Below are positions 18,035-27,404 of a DNA stretch of 64,000 nucleotides, piece by piece. How positions within the stretch are numbered: the stretch's first letter is position 1; each line of letters opens with the position of its first letter. The notes under the pieces are model-generated. The model was given only the letters and a program-made list of their open reading frames with translations. It had not been told where the DNA came from and did not search any database. The stretch is from Sinorhizobium sp. RAC02 (lineage in GTDB: Bacteria > Pseudomonadota > Alphaproteobacteria > Rhizobiales > Rhizobiaceae). Made by a program: the position numbers and the translations under genes. Where the stretch lies: contig NZ_CP016452.1 in the NCBI RefSeq assembly GCF_001713395.1, positions 1,612,001 to 1,676,000 of the forward strand, written 5' to 3'.

Positions 18035-19147
18035 ATGAAATATGTCCGCATGCCCATCGAGCTGGAATCGCCCGAACAGCTTGGCTACGACACGATCCAT
18101 TACAACCTGTCGGAAAGTTCGGTCGCCGACCGGCGCCTGGGTGAGCTCAACCTCAAGCTGGATGACATCCTGCTGTGCTACGGCGACCACCGCGGCGCGC
18201 CGGACCTGCGCGCGCAGATCGCCGGCACTGGGGAAGGCCTCGCGGCCGACGACGTGCTCGTCACAGCGGGCGCTGCGGGCGCGCTCTTCATCATCGCGAC
18301 CTCGATGCTCGACGCAGGCGACCACATCGTCGTGGTACGGCCGAACTATGCCACGAACCTCGAAACGCCGCGCACCATCGGCGCCGACATGAGCATCGTC
18401 GATCTCACCTTCGAGACCGGCTACCGGCTCGACCTCGCGGCGATCGAGGCGGCGATCCGGCCGGAAACGAAATACGTTTCCGTCACCTATCCGCACAACC
18501 CGACCGGCGTGATGATTTCCGAGGACGAACTGAAGGCGCTGGTCGCCCTCGTCGAACGCAAGGGCACGCGTCTCCTCTTCGACGAGACCTATCGGGAGAT
18601 GACTTCGGGCGCGATGCTTCCGGTCGCGGCAAGCCTTTCGCATCGGGTGATCAGCGTCTCTTCGCTCTCCAAGACCTATGGCATTCCTGGTATCCGCATC
18701 GGCTGGCTGATTACGCGCGACACGGCACTGATGGAAACCTTCCTTGCTGCCCGCGAACAGATCGGCATTTCCGGCAGCATGGTCGACGAGTACATCGCCT
18801 ATGTCGCGCTCAGCCAGCGCACGGAATGGCTTGCCTTCAACAATGCCCGCATCGCCAGCGCCTTCGCCATCGTCAAGGACTGGATCGCTTCCGAACCGCT
18901 CGTCGAATGGATCGAGCCGTCGGGCGGCTGCGTCTGTTTCCCGCGCATCGTGCCGTCAGCGAATATCGACCTCGCCGGCTTCCATGACAGCCTCTACGGC
19001 CGCCACCAGGCCTATGTCGGCCGCGGCAGCTGGTTCGAGCAGAGCGATCGGCATTTCCGCATCGGCTATGCCTGGCCGACGGAAGACGAACTGCGCAAGG
19101 GCCTCGCCGCCATCTCCGCCGCCATCCGCGAAAACCTCAAGGCTTGA
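18035..19147 (+). CDS. Class I/II PLP-dependent aminotransferase
   Basis: 370 residues with fold-type I features in order: LLCYGDHRGAPDLRAQI, the PHNPTG motif with Asn155, FDETY with Asp183 and Tyr186, and the Schiff-base Lys213 in SLSKTYGIPGIRIGW. The Shine-Dalgarno AGAGGAGAG precedes the ATG. It resembles HisC/AspC-like catabolic aminotransferases, with no specific substrate evident. It is divergent from the amino-acid importer and likely co-regulated through the shared intergenic dyad. Confidence 0.92.
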   Translation: MKYVRMPIELESPEQLGYDTIHYNLSESSVADRRLGELNLKLDDILLCYGDHRGAPDLRAQIAGTGEGLAADDVLVTAGAAGALFIIATSMLDAGDHIVVVRPNYATNLETPRTIGADMSIVDLTFETGYRLDLAAIEAAIRPETKYVSVTYPHNPTGVMISEDELKALVALVERKGTRLLFDETYREMTSGAMLPVAASLSHRVISVSSLSKTYGIPGIRIGWLITRDTALMETFLAAREQIGISGSMVDEYIAYVALSQRTEWLAFNNARIASAFAIVKDWIASEPLVEWIEPSGGCVCFPRIVPSANIDLAGFHDSLYGRHQAYVGRGSWFEQSDRHFRIGYAWPTEDELRKGLAAISAAIRENLKA

Positions 19148-19156
19148 ACGACGGTG

Positions 19157-19179
19157 GGGGGCGAACCCGGTTCGCCCCC
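19157..19179. terminator. Bidirectional intrinsic terminator hairpin
   Basis: A perfect 10-bp GC-rich stem (GGGGGCGAAC with GTTCGCCCCC) and CCG loop lie in the 38-base gap between converging aminotransferase and LuxR-type genes. T-tracts are short on both sides. Confidence 0.7.
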
Positions 19180-19185
19180 TTCGCC

Positions 19186-20007
19186 TCAAAGATTGAGGCT
19201 GCGCAGGAATGTGGAGAACAGCTCCTGCTGCGTGGACAGGTTGAGCTTGGCATAGAGTTTTTGGCGATGCGTCTTCACTGTCGCGATCGAAATGCCGAGG
19301 TGATAGCTGATCGACTCGCTGGAATGCCCCTTGAGGATCAGGAGGGCCACTTCGCGCTCCCGCGGGCTTAAAAGGTCGCGGCCGAAATCGTTGAAGAGAT
19401 GGTCGATCGGGCGGGCCTGCGGAGGGGTTTCTCCGCGCGAAAGATGGCCCCAGAGCCGCCGGAAGACCGCGGCAATCATCGGATGCGCCTCGCGCAGCCG
19501 GGCGACGGCCGCCGCGTCGAAGCCACCTTCACTGCGGATGCGCGACAGGCTGATCTCCGCCATTTCGCCGCCCGGCAGATCCATGGCGATCAGCAGTTCC
19601 TCCATGCCCTCCGGCCAGCCATGGGTACGGTATCCCAGCTCCTCATCCTCATGGCGGCGAATGTCGAGGCCGCGATAGAGGTCGGACCCGAGATAGTCGT
19701 CGGGCGCGAGATCCCGCATCAGGTAGATGCCCGCCGGCAGGCCGGCGAGATAGGCATTGTAAAACGGATTGAGCAGATAGGTGCCGGCGATGAAGAGCTG
19801 GACTGCCCGCTTCGCCCGCTGGCCGGAGAATGTGTCGAAGACGTAGCTCGGGCCGCCATTCTTGCGATGAACCACCGACAAAGCCAGCTGGAAGCGTGCA
19901 ACCGAGCCGATGGCCGCCAGAAGCGCCGCAACGCCGTCAGGCTGGTCGTAGCGGTCGAGCGCGTGTGCAAAGGGCTCGATCCAACTGGCGGCGGCGGTTT
20001 CGGTCAT
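19186..20007 (-). CDS. LuxR-type helix-turn-helix transcriptional regulator
   Basis: 273 residues from the ATG at 20007. The C-terminal LuxR domain is clear: LSPREREVALLILKGHSSESISYHLGISIATVKTHRQKLYAKL (quoted in pieces: LSPREREVALLILKG, then SISYHLGISIATVKTHR). The N-terminal ~200 residues are not a response-regulator receiver; they look like the variable sensory domain of solo LuxR proteins in rhizobia. It is the last gene of the minus-strand run that carries the peptide importer, so it may regulate that cluster. Its promoter contains a 9-bp inverted repeat at 20065-20110. Confidence 0.88.
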   Translation of the reverse strand: MTETAAASWIEPFAHALDRYDQPDGVAALLAAIGSVARFQLALSVVHRKNGGPSYVFDTFSGQRAKRAVQLFIAGTYLLNPFYNAYLAGLPAGIYLMRDLAPDDYLGSDLYRGLDIRRHEDEELGYRTHGWPEGMEELLIAMDLPGGEMAEISLSRIRSEGGFDAAAVARLREAHPMIAAVFRRLWGHLSRGETPPQARPIDHLFNDFGRDLLSPREREVALLILKGHSSESISYHLGISIATVKTHRQKLYAKLNLSTQQELFSTFLRSLNL

Positions 20008-20064
20008 GAGTCCATCTGATATTTCCCCGAAGGAAAACGGCTGCTTACTGCATAATTTTAAAGC

Positions 20065-20110
20065 GTTACAGCGACCTTTGCGCGTTATGAATGTCGCGCG
20101 GCGCTGTAAC
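20065..20110. promoter_or_regulatory. Inverted repeat GTTACAGCG-N28-CGCTGTAAC upstream of LuxR gene
   Basis: Perfect 9-bp arms at 20065-20073 and 20102-20110, between the class V aminotransferase stop and the LuxR-type start. The TTRCAG core recurs with similar spacing upstream of the aminotransferase, so a common regulator site is possible. Confidence 0.45.
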
Positions 20111-20130
20111 ACCCCTTACGACAGCCAACC

Positions 20131-21366
20131 TCACGCGACAAGCTTGTCGATCGCCGCAAGCGTCCGCTCGATCTCATCGGCGGTGTTGTAGTGGGCGATA
20201 CCGATGCGGACCACGCCTTCCTCCTCGGACAGGCCGAGATGGCGGGCCGGTTCCAGCGCGTAATTGTGGCCGGACCAGATATTGATGTCCTCAGCCGCCA
20301 GCGCATCGGCGAAACGATGGGTCGAGATACGGTCATGCGTAAACGAGAGCGTCGGCACGCGATGGGCGAAGAGGTTGGGATTGGCAATGCCAGCCAGCCG
20401 CACGCCCGGCAGCGCCGTCAGCCCGCCGATCAGCCGCCGGGTCAGGCCCGCCTCATAGGCGTCAAAGGCCTGATAGGCGCCCGCCATCCGCTCGCGCCGC
20501 GTGCCTGAACTCCCCGTCATCTCGCCTGCCCAGGCGAGATAGTCGATCGTCGCGGTGAGGCCGGCGAGAAGCTCGGTCTGCGGCGTGCCGGTACAGAAGC
20601 GGTCTGGAATGTCGTCGCTCTGGCAGCGCACGCGGTGCGGCGGCAGCGAGCGCAACAGCGCCTCGCGTCCCCAGAGCACGCCGAGATGCGGGCCGAAGAA
20701 TTTATAGGATGAGCAGACGAGGAAATCGCAGCCGATCGCCTGCACGTCCGGCAGGCGATGCGGCGCAAGCTGCACCGCGTCGATCCAGACAAGCGCACCC
20801 GCCGCCCGCGCCACGGCCGTCAGCGCGGCAACGTCGTTGATGCTGCCGGTCATGTTCGAGGCATAGTTGAGGGCGAGGAATTTTGTCCGCGGCGTCAGGA
20901 GGGCGGTGAGATCTTCTGGCTCGATGCGCCAGGTTTCCTTGTTGAACGGCAGCCATTTCACAACAAGACCATAAGCTTCTGCCATCGAGAGCCAGGGCGA
21001 GACATTGCCTTCATGGTCCATGCGCGTGACGATGATTTCGTCACCGGGCGCAAAGGTCTGGCCGATGACCCGCCCCATCTGGAAGGCCAGCGTCGTCATG
21101 TTCGGGCCGATGACGATTTCCTGCCAGGAGTTGGCATTGACGAATTCCGCCGCCGCCTCATGCGCCGCGCGCCAGACCGCATCCGCCCGCTGCGAGGCGG
21201 CAAACCGTCCGCCGAGATTGGACGATGCCGTCGCCATGGCCTCGGCTACGGCATCGATGACCACCTTCGGAACGAGCGTTCCGGCCGGGTTGTCGAGAAA
21301 GGCGGTGCTGGAATTCTCCAATGCGGGGAAGGAGGCGCGGATCAACTCGATGGGATAGGCGGTCAT
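20131..21366 (-). CDS. Class V aminotransferase / cysteine desulfurase-like protein
   Basis: 411 residues from the ATG at 21366. PLP-site features: His118 in MDHEGNVSPW, Asp196 in VWIDAVQLAPH, and the Schiff-base Lys222 in CSSYKFFGPHLGVLWG. This is the cysteine-desulfurase-like branch rather than IscS/SufS, and I saw no obvious catalytic Cys loop. It may be a C-S lyase, kynureninase-like or amino acid-processing enzyme. It follows the peptide-binding protein gene by 127 bases on the same strand. An inverted repeat marks its own possible promoter. Confidence 0.88.
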   Translation of the reverse strand: MTAYPIELIRASFPALENSSTAFLDNPAGTLVPKVVIDAVAEAMATASSNLGGRFAASQRADAVWRAAHEAAAEFVNANSWQEIVIGPNMTTLAFQMGRVIGQTFAPGDEIIVTRMDHEGNVSPWLSMAEAYGLVVKWLPFNKETWRIEPEDLTALLTPRTKFLALNYASNMTGSINDVAALTAVARAAGALVWIDAVQLAPHRLPDVQAIGCDFLVCSSYKFFGPHLGVLWGREALLRSLPPHRVRCQSDDIPDRFCTGTPQTELLAGLTATIDYLAWAGEMTGSSGTRRERMAGAYQAFDAYEAGLTRRLIGGLTALPGVRLAGIANPNLFAHRVPTLSFTHDRISTHRFADALAAEDINIWSGHNYALEPARHLGLSEEEGVVRIGIAHYNTADEIERTLAAIDKLVA

Positions 21367-21374
21367 AGGGGCCT

Positions 21375-21420
21375 CTTTGCAGAATGCTGTTGTTGCATCT
21401 TTGTGCAGCCTTCTGCAAAG
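21375..21420. promoter_or_regulatory. Inverted repeat CTTTGCAGAA-N26-TTCTGCAAAG upstream of class V aminotransferase
   Basis: Perfect 10-bp arms at 21375-21384 and 21411-21420, spanning 46 bases, starting 9 bases upstream of the start codon. The 46-base span equals that of the repeat before the LuxR-type gene. Confidence 0.5.
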
Positions 21421-21493
21421 CGTCGCTATCCTCCTAGAAGATGAGGGCGAAACGGCCTGCCGGGCCATCCCGCCCCCACCCGTACGATAGGGC

Positions 21494-23038
21494 TCAGTTC
21501 TTCTTTACGCCCCAGGCCCGTTCCTTGTCGGCAGCCCAGACGTCGAAGCCTTCGATCTTGGCGCCGACGGCCGCAACAACCGGTTCGTAGTAGAGACCAA
21601 AGATCGGCAGGTCCTTTGCCATCAGGGCGTGGATTTCCTTGAAGACGGCCTTGCGAGCCTCGAAATCCGTGGTCTTGGTCGACTTGATGTAGAGTTCCCA
21701 GGCTTCGGGATTGTCCCATTGCGCTGTCGGCTCGACATCCTTGTCGCCCATGATGACGCCGTAAAACTGCGAGGGATCAAGGCGGGCGGAATAGCCGAAG
21801 GACTGCATCTGGAATTTCCCGGCCAGATAGTTGTCGAGCTGCGCTGCCCAATCCAGCACTTCCAGTTCCGCATTAATGCCGGCGGTCGCCAGCATGGCCT
21901 GCACCAGAATGCTGTTCTCATACATGCCCTGGTAGCGGGTATTGGACTGGATCTTGATCACTTCGCCCTTGTAGCCGGCCTCGGCGAGCAGCGCCTTGGC
22001 GGCTTCCGGATCGTATTCCGGCCACTTCAAAAAGTCCTCGTCGAAATAGGCGCTCGCCTGCGGCACACCGGAGGGATTGAACTCCGAGAGACCCGCCGTG
22101 CGCGCGGCCGCGATCTGCTTGAAATCGACCGCGTGGGCGATCGCCTGGCGCAGCTTGACGTTCGACATCAGTGGATCGGTCGTCTGGATCAGCATCGGCG
22201 TCAGCGAAAGCCCGGCCGTCGTCAGAACCTGGAGACCACGCGACTCGGCGTCCTCGATGCGCTGGGATTCGAAGTTCGGCAGCACATCGACCTCACCCGC
22301 AAAGAGCGCAGTTTCGGCGGCAGACGTATCCGGGATGATCATGAACTTGGCTTCATCGACCAGCGCCGTGCGGTCGCCGGCATATCCGCTCGCCCTTTCC
22401 TTCGAGGGCTTGTAGCCGTCATATTTTTCCAGCGTGATGTACTGGCCCTTCACCCATTCCTTCAGCTTGAAGGAGCCGCTGCCGATTGCGGTATCGGCGA
22501 TCCACTTGCCGTCCGGGCCGGCATTCTTCGGGCTGGCGACCCAGCCGTTGCACTGGATGTTGGCAAGCTGGGCAAGAAACAGCGCGCTCGGCTCGTTGAT
22601 GCGGAAGACCACGGTGCGTGGATCGGGCGTTTCCACGGCCTCCACCTTCAGGCCCTGCGACCCGTCGAAGAAGGCATTGCAGAACCACTCGACGCCGGTG
22701 GCAACGCGGCGGTCCCAGTTCCATTTGACATCCGCCGAGGTGACTGGATCACCGTTGTGGAAGGTCGCACCCTCGCGGATCGTGAAGGTGTAGGTCTTGC
22801 CGTCATCCGAAACAGTCCAGGCTTCGGCAAGTGCCGGGCCGATACTCAGATCGGCGCGAAAGCCCACCAGTGTTTCGAAAATGTGGTGCAGCACGGTGTC
22901 GGTGTTGGCATCGCGGTCGATGCCCTCCGTGCCGCGAATATCGGCATTGATGCGGATGTTGAGCGTTGCGGCCTCGGCCGCGGCGCCAAACAGCAGGCCC
23001 GCTGCCAGCGCCGTCGAAATCAGGAATGTGCGCTTCAT
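21494..23038 (-). CDS. Peptide-type ABC transporter substrate-binding protein (SBP family 5)
   Basis: 514 residues with signal peptide MKRTFLISTALAAGLLFGAAAEA. Family 5 features include TVLHHIFETLVGFRADLSIGPALAEAW and YTFTIREGATFHNGDPVTSADVKW, the latter being the standard SBP_bac_5 signature. It binds di- or oligopeptides or similar amide compounds for the importer encoded upstream in the same strand run. It follows the alpha/beta hydrolase gene by 33 bases. Confidence 0.94.
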   Translation of the reverse strand: MKRTFLISTALAAGLLFGAAAEAATLNIRINADIRGTEGIDRDANTDTVLHHIFETLVGFRADLSIGPALAEAWTVSDDGKTYTFTIREGATFHNGDPVTSADVKWNWDRRVATGVEWFCNAFFDGSQGLKVEAVETPDPRTVVFRINEPSALFLAQLANIQCNGWVASPKNAGPDGKWIADTAIGSGSFKLKEWVKGQYITLEKYDGYKPSKERASGYAGDRTALVDEAKFMIIPDTSAAETALFAGEVDVLPNFESQRIEDAESRGLQVLTTAGLSLTPMLIQTTDPLMSNVKLRQAIAHAVDFKQIAAARTAGLSEFNPSGVPQASAYFDEDFLKWPEYDPEAAKALLAEAGYKGEVIKIQSNTRYQGMYENSILVQAMLATAGINAELEVLDWAAQLDNYLAGKFQMQSFGYSARLDPSQFYGVIMGDKDVEPTAQWDNPEAWELYIKSTKTTDFEARKAVFKEIHALMAKDLPIFGLYYEPVVAAVGAKIEGFDVWAADKERAWGVKKN

Positions 23039-23071
23039 GGTGATCTCCGATTGTTCCCCGCTTTGTTATCG

Positions 23072-23923
23072 TCAGGAGCGCTCGCGGATTGCGCCCAGCG
23101 TTTCTGCAAAAAAGTCCTTCACCTTGCCGATAAGCTCATGATCGTCATGGGTGATGCCCGGCACGATGTCGTGACGCACCTGAATGCCGTGCTGCTCGAA
23201 GCTCTGTTTCAGGGAGCGCATGCGGTCGTTGCGGTTGGCACCGGCGCGGTCGGCGCCCGGCATGTACCAGGCGTCGTCCGGAGTGATGGTGATTTCCCAG
23301 GTTTCGAGATCATCGCCGCCGATCACCATCTGCACCGCGACCTTGCGGATCGCCTCCAGATCGACCGGCTTGCCGAAGACCTTTTCGAAATCGCGCACGC
23401 CGACCCAGAAGTCGTGGTCGAAATCGAGCAGCGTCACGACGCCCGGCGCACCAATCGAGGCGGCGAGCAGGCGTTCGGGGTGGAGATAGAGGAACCGATG
23501 GGTGAAATGCCCGCCGCCAGAGAAGCCGTACATCATCACCCGGTCGCCCTCGATGCGGTATTTCTCCTGCATCTCGGCGATCATATCGAGTATGATCGCA
23601 TCATAGTGCAGGTCCCCAGCCCGCAGCATCTTGTAGGACGAAAGATCACCGGGAAAGCAGATGTTCGTCGGGAACAGCGGGCACAGGATGATGACGCCAT
23701 TGGCCTCGGCGAAATCGGCAAAGGCATCCCGGTAGGCCTGCATGCCGCGCTCGGTGCCGTGGACGATCACCGCCAGCGGATAGGTCTTGTCGCCGTCCTC
23801 CTCGTAGTCATTGGGAACATAGGCGCAATAGGCAAAGCGCTGGTCGAGCCGCGAGGCATAGACGGTCGTATGGCCGAAATCATAGTAGGAAAGTTTCTGG
23901 CCGTGACCGCTGACATTACGCAT
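23072..23923 (-). CDS. Alpha/beta hydrolase (esterase/PHB-depolymerase-like)
   Basis: 283 residues, no signal peptide, so cytosolic. The nucleophile elbow GFSGGG is in MMYGFSGGGHFTHRFLYLHPERL near residue 130, preceded by the oxyanion region LAVIVHGTERGMQAYRD. A late His (GITHDDHELIGKVKDFF) can complete the triad. It lies between the transporter ATPase and binding-protein genes, so it probably hydrolyses an ester or amide bond of the imported compound. Confidence 0.86.
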   Translation of the reverse strand: MRNVSGHGQKLSYYDFGHTTVYASRLDQRFAYCAYVPNDYEEDGDKTYPLAVIVHGTERGMQAYRDAFADFAEANGVIILCPLFPTNICFPGDLSSYKMLRAGDLHYDAIILDMIAEMQEKYRIEGDRVMMYGFSGGGHFTHRFLYLHPERLLAASIGAPGVVTLLDFDHDFWVGVRDFEKVFGKPVDLEAIRKVAVQMVIGGDDLETWEITITPDDAWYMPGADRAGANRNDRMRSLKQSFEQHGIQVRHDIVPGITHDDHELIGKVKDFFAETLGAIRERS

Positions 23924-23945
23924 GAATAGTCTCCTCTCCGATCAT

Positions 23946-25628
23946 TCACAAAACTGCCGCGCTCGGCAGGATGGGGTGCTTAACCACGCTGGACGAAGCG
24001 CCTGCGAACGTCCGGTCGAGCAGCATGGCCGCGTCGAGAAGGCGGCGTGTATAGGCGTGTCGCGGGCGGTCAAAAATCTCGTCGCGCGTGCCGATCTCGA
24101 CGATGCGGCCGTTCTCCATCACCGCCACGCGATCGGCCACCTGCTCCACGGCGCCAAGATCGTGCGAGACGAACAGGCAGGCGAAACCGTAGCGCGCCTG
24201 CAGGTCGCGAAAGAGTTTCAGGATCTGCTTCTGGACCGTCATGTCGAGCGCGGACACCGGCTCGTCGGCGACCAGGAAGGCCGGGCGACTGACGATGGCC
24301 CGGGCGATCGCGACGCGCTGGCGCTGGCCACCGGAAAGCTGGTGGGGGAAGCGCTGCGCGAATTCCGGCGCAAGCCCCACTTCGGCAAATACTTCCTCCA
24401 CCCGGGCCTGCCGCTGCCGAGCATCCAGTCGTGGGTCGAGCTTCAACGGCTCGCCGACGATATCGGCGATGCGTTGGCGCGGATCGAGGGAGGAATAGGG
24501 ATCCTGGAAGACGATCTGGATCTGCTGTCGTAACGCACGGCTTGCCGCATCGTGCCCAAAGGCCAGAGGGGTGCCGCGGAAGGCCATCGCGCCCGCGGAC
24601 GGCGTGACGAGCCCGACGATCGCCCGGCCAAGCGTCGTCTTGCCGGACCCGGAAGCCCCGACCAACGCCAGCGTCTCGCCACGGTTGATCGTCAGGTCGA
24701 CGCCCTGCACGGCGCGTTTGCCCGCCGCCCTGCCGAAGAGTTTCGGCCGGCCCGGATAATCGATGACGATGTCCTTGAGCGTGATCAGCGGCTCGGCGGA
24801 CGCGCTCACCGAACGGCCACCGCCGGCGCTGCGGCGCGGCAGGGCGTCGACGAGGCGCCTGGTATAGTCATGTTTCGGCGCATGCAGCACTTGGGCAGCC
24901 TCGCCCTGCTCGACCGCGCTGCCCTTGTGCATGACGACGACGTTGCGCACGTAGTGCGAGACCATGCCAAGATCGTGGCTGATCAACAGGACGGCGGTTT
25001 CGTTCTCCTGCGTCAGTTCCACCATTAGGTCGAGCACGTCGCGCTGGATCAGCGTATCGAGCGCCGTCGTCGGCTCGTCGGCAATCAGAAGTACGGGCTT
25101 CAGCAGCATGACCGAGGCCAGCATGATGCGCTGGCGCATGCCGCCGGAGAACTCATGCGGATACGCGGCAAGGCAGCGGGCCGGGTCCTGGATGCCGATG
25201 CGCTCCAGCATGGCGAGACTTCGGTCGCGGATTTCGTGCCTGCCGAGCTTGTGGTGCAGCGCCAACCCCTCGGCCATCTGCCTCCCGATGGTCATGGCCG
25301 GGTTGAGCGAGACCATCGGCTCCTGGAATACCATGCCGATCTTGGCGCCGCGGATTTCGCGCAACCCGGCTGGCGGCAACGTGGTGAGGTCGGTTCCACG
25401 AAAACGGATGCGGCTTTCCGGCGTCGGTTCGAAAGGCGGCGGCAGGAGGCCGAGCACGGAGCGTGCCGCCATGGTCTTGCCGGAGCCGGATTCGCCGACG
25501 AGCGCCAGCATTTCGCCGGCCGGCAGCGTAAAGTTCAGGTTATCGACCACAACATGGCCGTTTGGCCCCATGCGGACGGAGAGGTTCTCGACGGCGAGAA
25601 CGGGCGCAGTTTCGTTCGCAACAGCCAT
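23946..25628 (-). CDS. Peptide ABC transporter ATPase, DppD-DppF fusion
   Basis: 560 residues from the ATG at 25628. Two complete nucleotide-binding domains lie in one chain. The first has GESGSGKT near residue 42 with FSGGMRQRIMLA and ADEPTTALD; the second has GASGSGKT near 325 with [14 protein letters not shown] and ADEPVSALD. Each repeats the oligopeptide ATPase tail. Such fusions occur in glutathione (GsiA-like) and other peptide importers. It serves the DppB/DppC permeases just upstream. Confidence 0.95.
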   Translation of the reverse strand: MAVANETAPVLAVENLSVRMGPNGHVVVDNLNFTLPAGEMLALVGESGSGKTMAARSVLGLLPPPFEPTPESRIRFRGTDLTTLPPAGLREIRGAKIGMVFQEPMVSLNPAMTIGRQMAEGLALHHKLGRHEIRDRSLAMLERIGIQDPARCLAAYPHEFSGGMRQRIMLASVMLLKPVLLIADEPTTALDTLIQRDVLDLMVELTQENETAVLLISHDLGMVSHYVRNVVVMHKGSAVEQGEAAQVLHAPKHDYTRRLVDALPRRSAGGGRSVSASAEPLITLKDIVIDYPGRPKLFGRAAGKRAVQGVDLTINRGETLALVGASGSGKTTLGRAIVGLVTPSAGAMAFRGTPLAFGHDAASRALRQQIQIVFQDPYSSLDPRQRIADIVGEPLKLDPRLDARQRQARVEEVFAEVGLAPEFAQRFPHQLSGGQRQRVAIARAIVSRPAFLVADEPVSALDMTVQKQILKLFRDLQARYGFACLFVSHDLGAVEQVADRVAVMENGRIVEIGTRDEIFDRPRHAYTRRLLDAAMLLDRTFAGASSSVVKHPILPSAAVL

Positions 25629-25632
25629 CGGT

Positions 25633-26466
25633 TCAATCCTGCATCTTCGGGTCGAGCCAGTCGCGCACCGCATCGCCGAGAAGGTTCACGCCGAGCAGCG
25701 TGATCGAGATGCAAAGGCCGGGCAGAATGATGATGTGCGGCGCCTGGTTGATATAGGGACGGCCGGTGGAGAGCATATTGCCCCAGCTCGGGGCCGGCGG
25801 CGGCACGCCGAGGCCGAGGAAGGAAAGCGCACTTTCCGAGAGCACGACCCAGCCGAACATCGTCGTCGCCAGCACCATGATCGGCGCCAGACAATTGGGC
25901 AGCACATGCCGCAGCATGGTGACGATGCCGCTGTTGCCCATGACCCGCGAGGCCTCGACATATTCCCGCTCACGGATCGACAGGACCGTGCCACGCACGA
26001 CACGCACGGCGACCGGCATGTAGGCGATGCCGAGGGCGATGATGATACCGTTGCGACTGGCACCGAACACGGCCATGAAGCCAAGCGCCAGCAGAAGGGC
26101 GGGAAAGGCAAGCAGCGCATCGTTGACCATCATCAGGATGCGGTCCGTCCAGCCACGCAGGAAGCCGGCGAGGACACCGACGATCGTGCCGAAGACGATG
26201 GCGAAGACGACCGTGGCAAAGGCGATCCAGGCGCTGGTCCGCGCGCCGTACATCAGCCGGCTCAGCATGTCGCGGCCGAACTCGTCGGCGCCGAGCAGGT
26301 GCGCCGACGATGGCCCCTTCAACCGGGCGAGCAGGTCGAGCTTCAGCGGATCGTAGGGCGCAAGCCAGGGGCCGAACACCGCGATAAGAACCAGAAGGCC
26401 GACGAAAACAATGCCGATCTGGCCGTTGAATCGCATGGCAGGAATGCCGAGCGCCCGCGCAATCAT
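25633..26466 (-). CDS. Peptide ABC transporter permease (DppC type)
   Basis: 277 residues from the ATG at 26466. It shows the DppC N-terminal pattern IAVFGPWLAPYDP, then LLGADEFGRDMLSRLMYGART and the coupling loop EYVEASRVMGNSGIVTMLRHVLPN. The C-terminus LLGVNLLGDAVRDWLDPK is diagnostic. It overlaps the DppB start region by four bases. Confidence 0.95.
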   Translation of the reverse strand: MIARALGIPAMRFNGQIGIVFVGLLVLIAVFGPWLAPYDPLKLDLLARLKGPSSAHLLGADEFGRDMLSRLMYGARTSAWIAFATVVFAIVFGTIVGVLAGFLRGWTDRILMMVNDALLAFPALLLALGFMAVFGASRNGIIIALGIAYMPVAVRVVRGTVLSIREREYVEASRVMGNSGIVTMLRHVLPNCLAPIMVLATTMFGWVVLSESALSFLGLGVPPPAPSWGNMLSTGRPYINQAPHIIILPGLCISITLLGVNLLGDAVRDWLDPKMQD

Positions 26467-27404
26467 GCCGTCACCCTTGGATCGAGAAGCGGATAGAGGA
26501 GATCGACCAGAAGGTTGACCAGCACATAGAGGAAAGCGGTGAACAGCATGCAGCCCTGCACGACGGGATAGTCGCGGGCATAGATGCCATCCACCATCAG
26601 ACGGCCGATGCCGGGAATGGTGAAAACCATCTCGATGACGGCGATGTTGGCAAGCAGGCTGCCGAGAACGAGGCCGATCAGCGTCATGGTGGGTGCAAAG
26701 GCGTTCTTGAACGCGTGCCGCCACATGACGGTCGCTTCCGACAGTCCCTTCGCCCGCGCATGGGTGATGTATTCCAGCCGCGTCACCTCGATGGTACTCG
26801 CCCGTGCCATGCGGGTGATCGAGCCGGACTCCACCAGAACCAGCGTCACCACCGGCAGGATGATGAAGAGCAGTGCGCTACTGAAATCACGGCTGAACGG
26901 CACGTAGCCGACCACGGGCAGCCAGCCGAGTTGCAGGCCGAAGATCAGCAGCAGCATCAGCCCGAGCCAGAAGCTGGGGATGGAAAGAAGCAGCGTCGAG
27001 GTCGCGATGACCGCGATGTCGCCGGCGCGGTTCTGCCGCCAGGCGGCGAACATGCCGGCCGGCACGGCAATCACCGTCGCGAAGAAGACGGCGACGACAA
27101 CGATGGTCGCCGAAACCGAGAAACGCTCCAGCATCAAAGGCAGGACCGGCTGGCGCGTCGAGATTGACTGGCCGAAATCGCCGGTCAGCACATTACCGAG
27201 CCAGTAGAAATATTGCAGCACGATCGGCTGGTCGAAGCCCATTTCGTGCCGCAAGGCTTCCAACTGGCCCGGCTGGGCGAGATCGCCCAGCATCAGTGCT
27301 GCCGGATCACCGGGGATCATCCGCATCAGCGCGAAAACGGCGATGGAGACAAGAAACAGCGTCGGGATCGCCGTGGCGATCCGGGTCAGGATGAAGCGGA
27401 CCAT
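26463..27404 (-). CDS. Peptide ABC transporter permease (DppB type)
   Basis: 313 residues with the DppB hallmarks FILTRIATAIPTLFLVSI, RMIPGDPAALMLG and the coupling loop EYITHARAKGLSEATVMWRHAFKN. It ends NLLVDLLYPLLDPRV. Its start lies 19 bases inside the end of the acyltransferase gene, so the two are translationally coupled. Confidence 0.95.
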   Translation of the reverse strand: MVRFILTRIATAIPTLFLVSIAVFALMRMIPGDPAALMLGDLAQPGQLEALRHEMGFDQPIVLQYFYWLGNVLTGDFGQSISTRQPVLPLMLERFSVSATIVVVAVFFATVIAVPAGMFAAWRQNRAGDIAVIATSTLLLSIPSFWLGLMLLLIFGLQLGWLPVVGYVPFSRDFSSALLFIILPVVTLVLVESGSITRMARASTIEVTRLEYITHARAKGLSEATVMWRHAFKNAFAPTMTLIGLVLGSLLANIAVIEMVFTIPGIGRLMVDGIYARDYPVVQGCMLFTAFLYVLVNLLVDLLYPLLDPRVTA

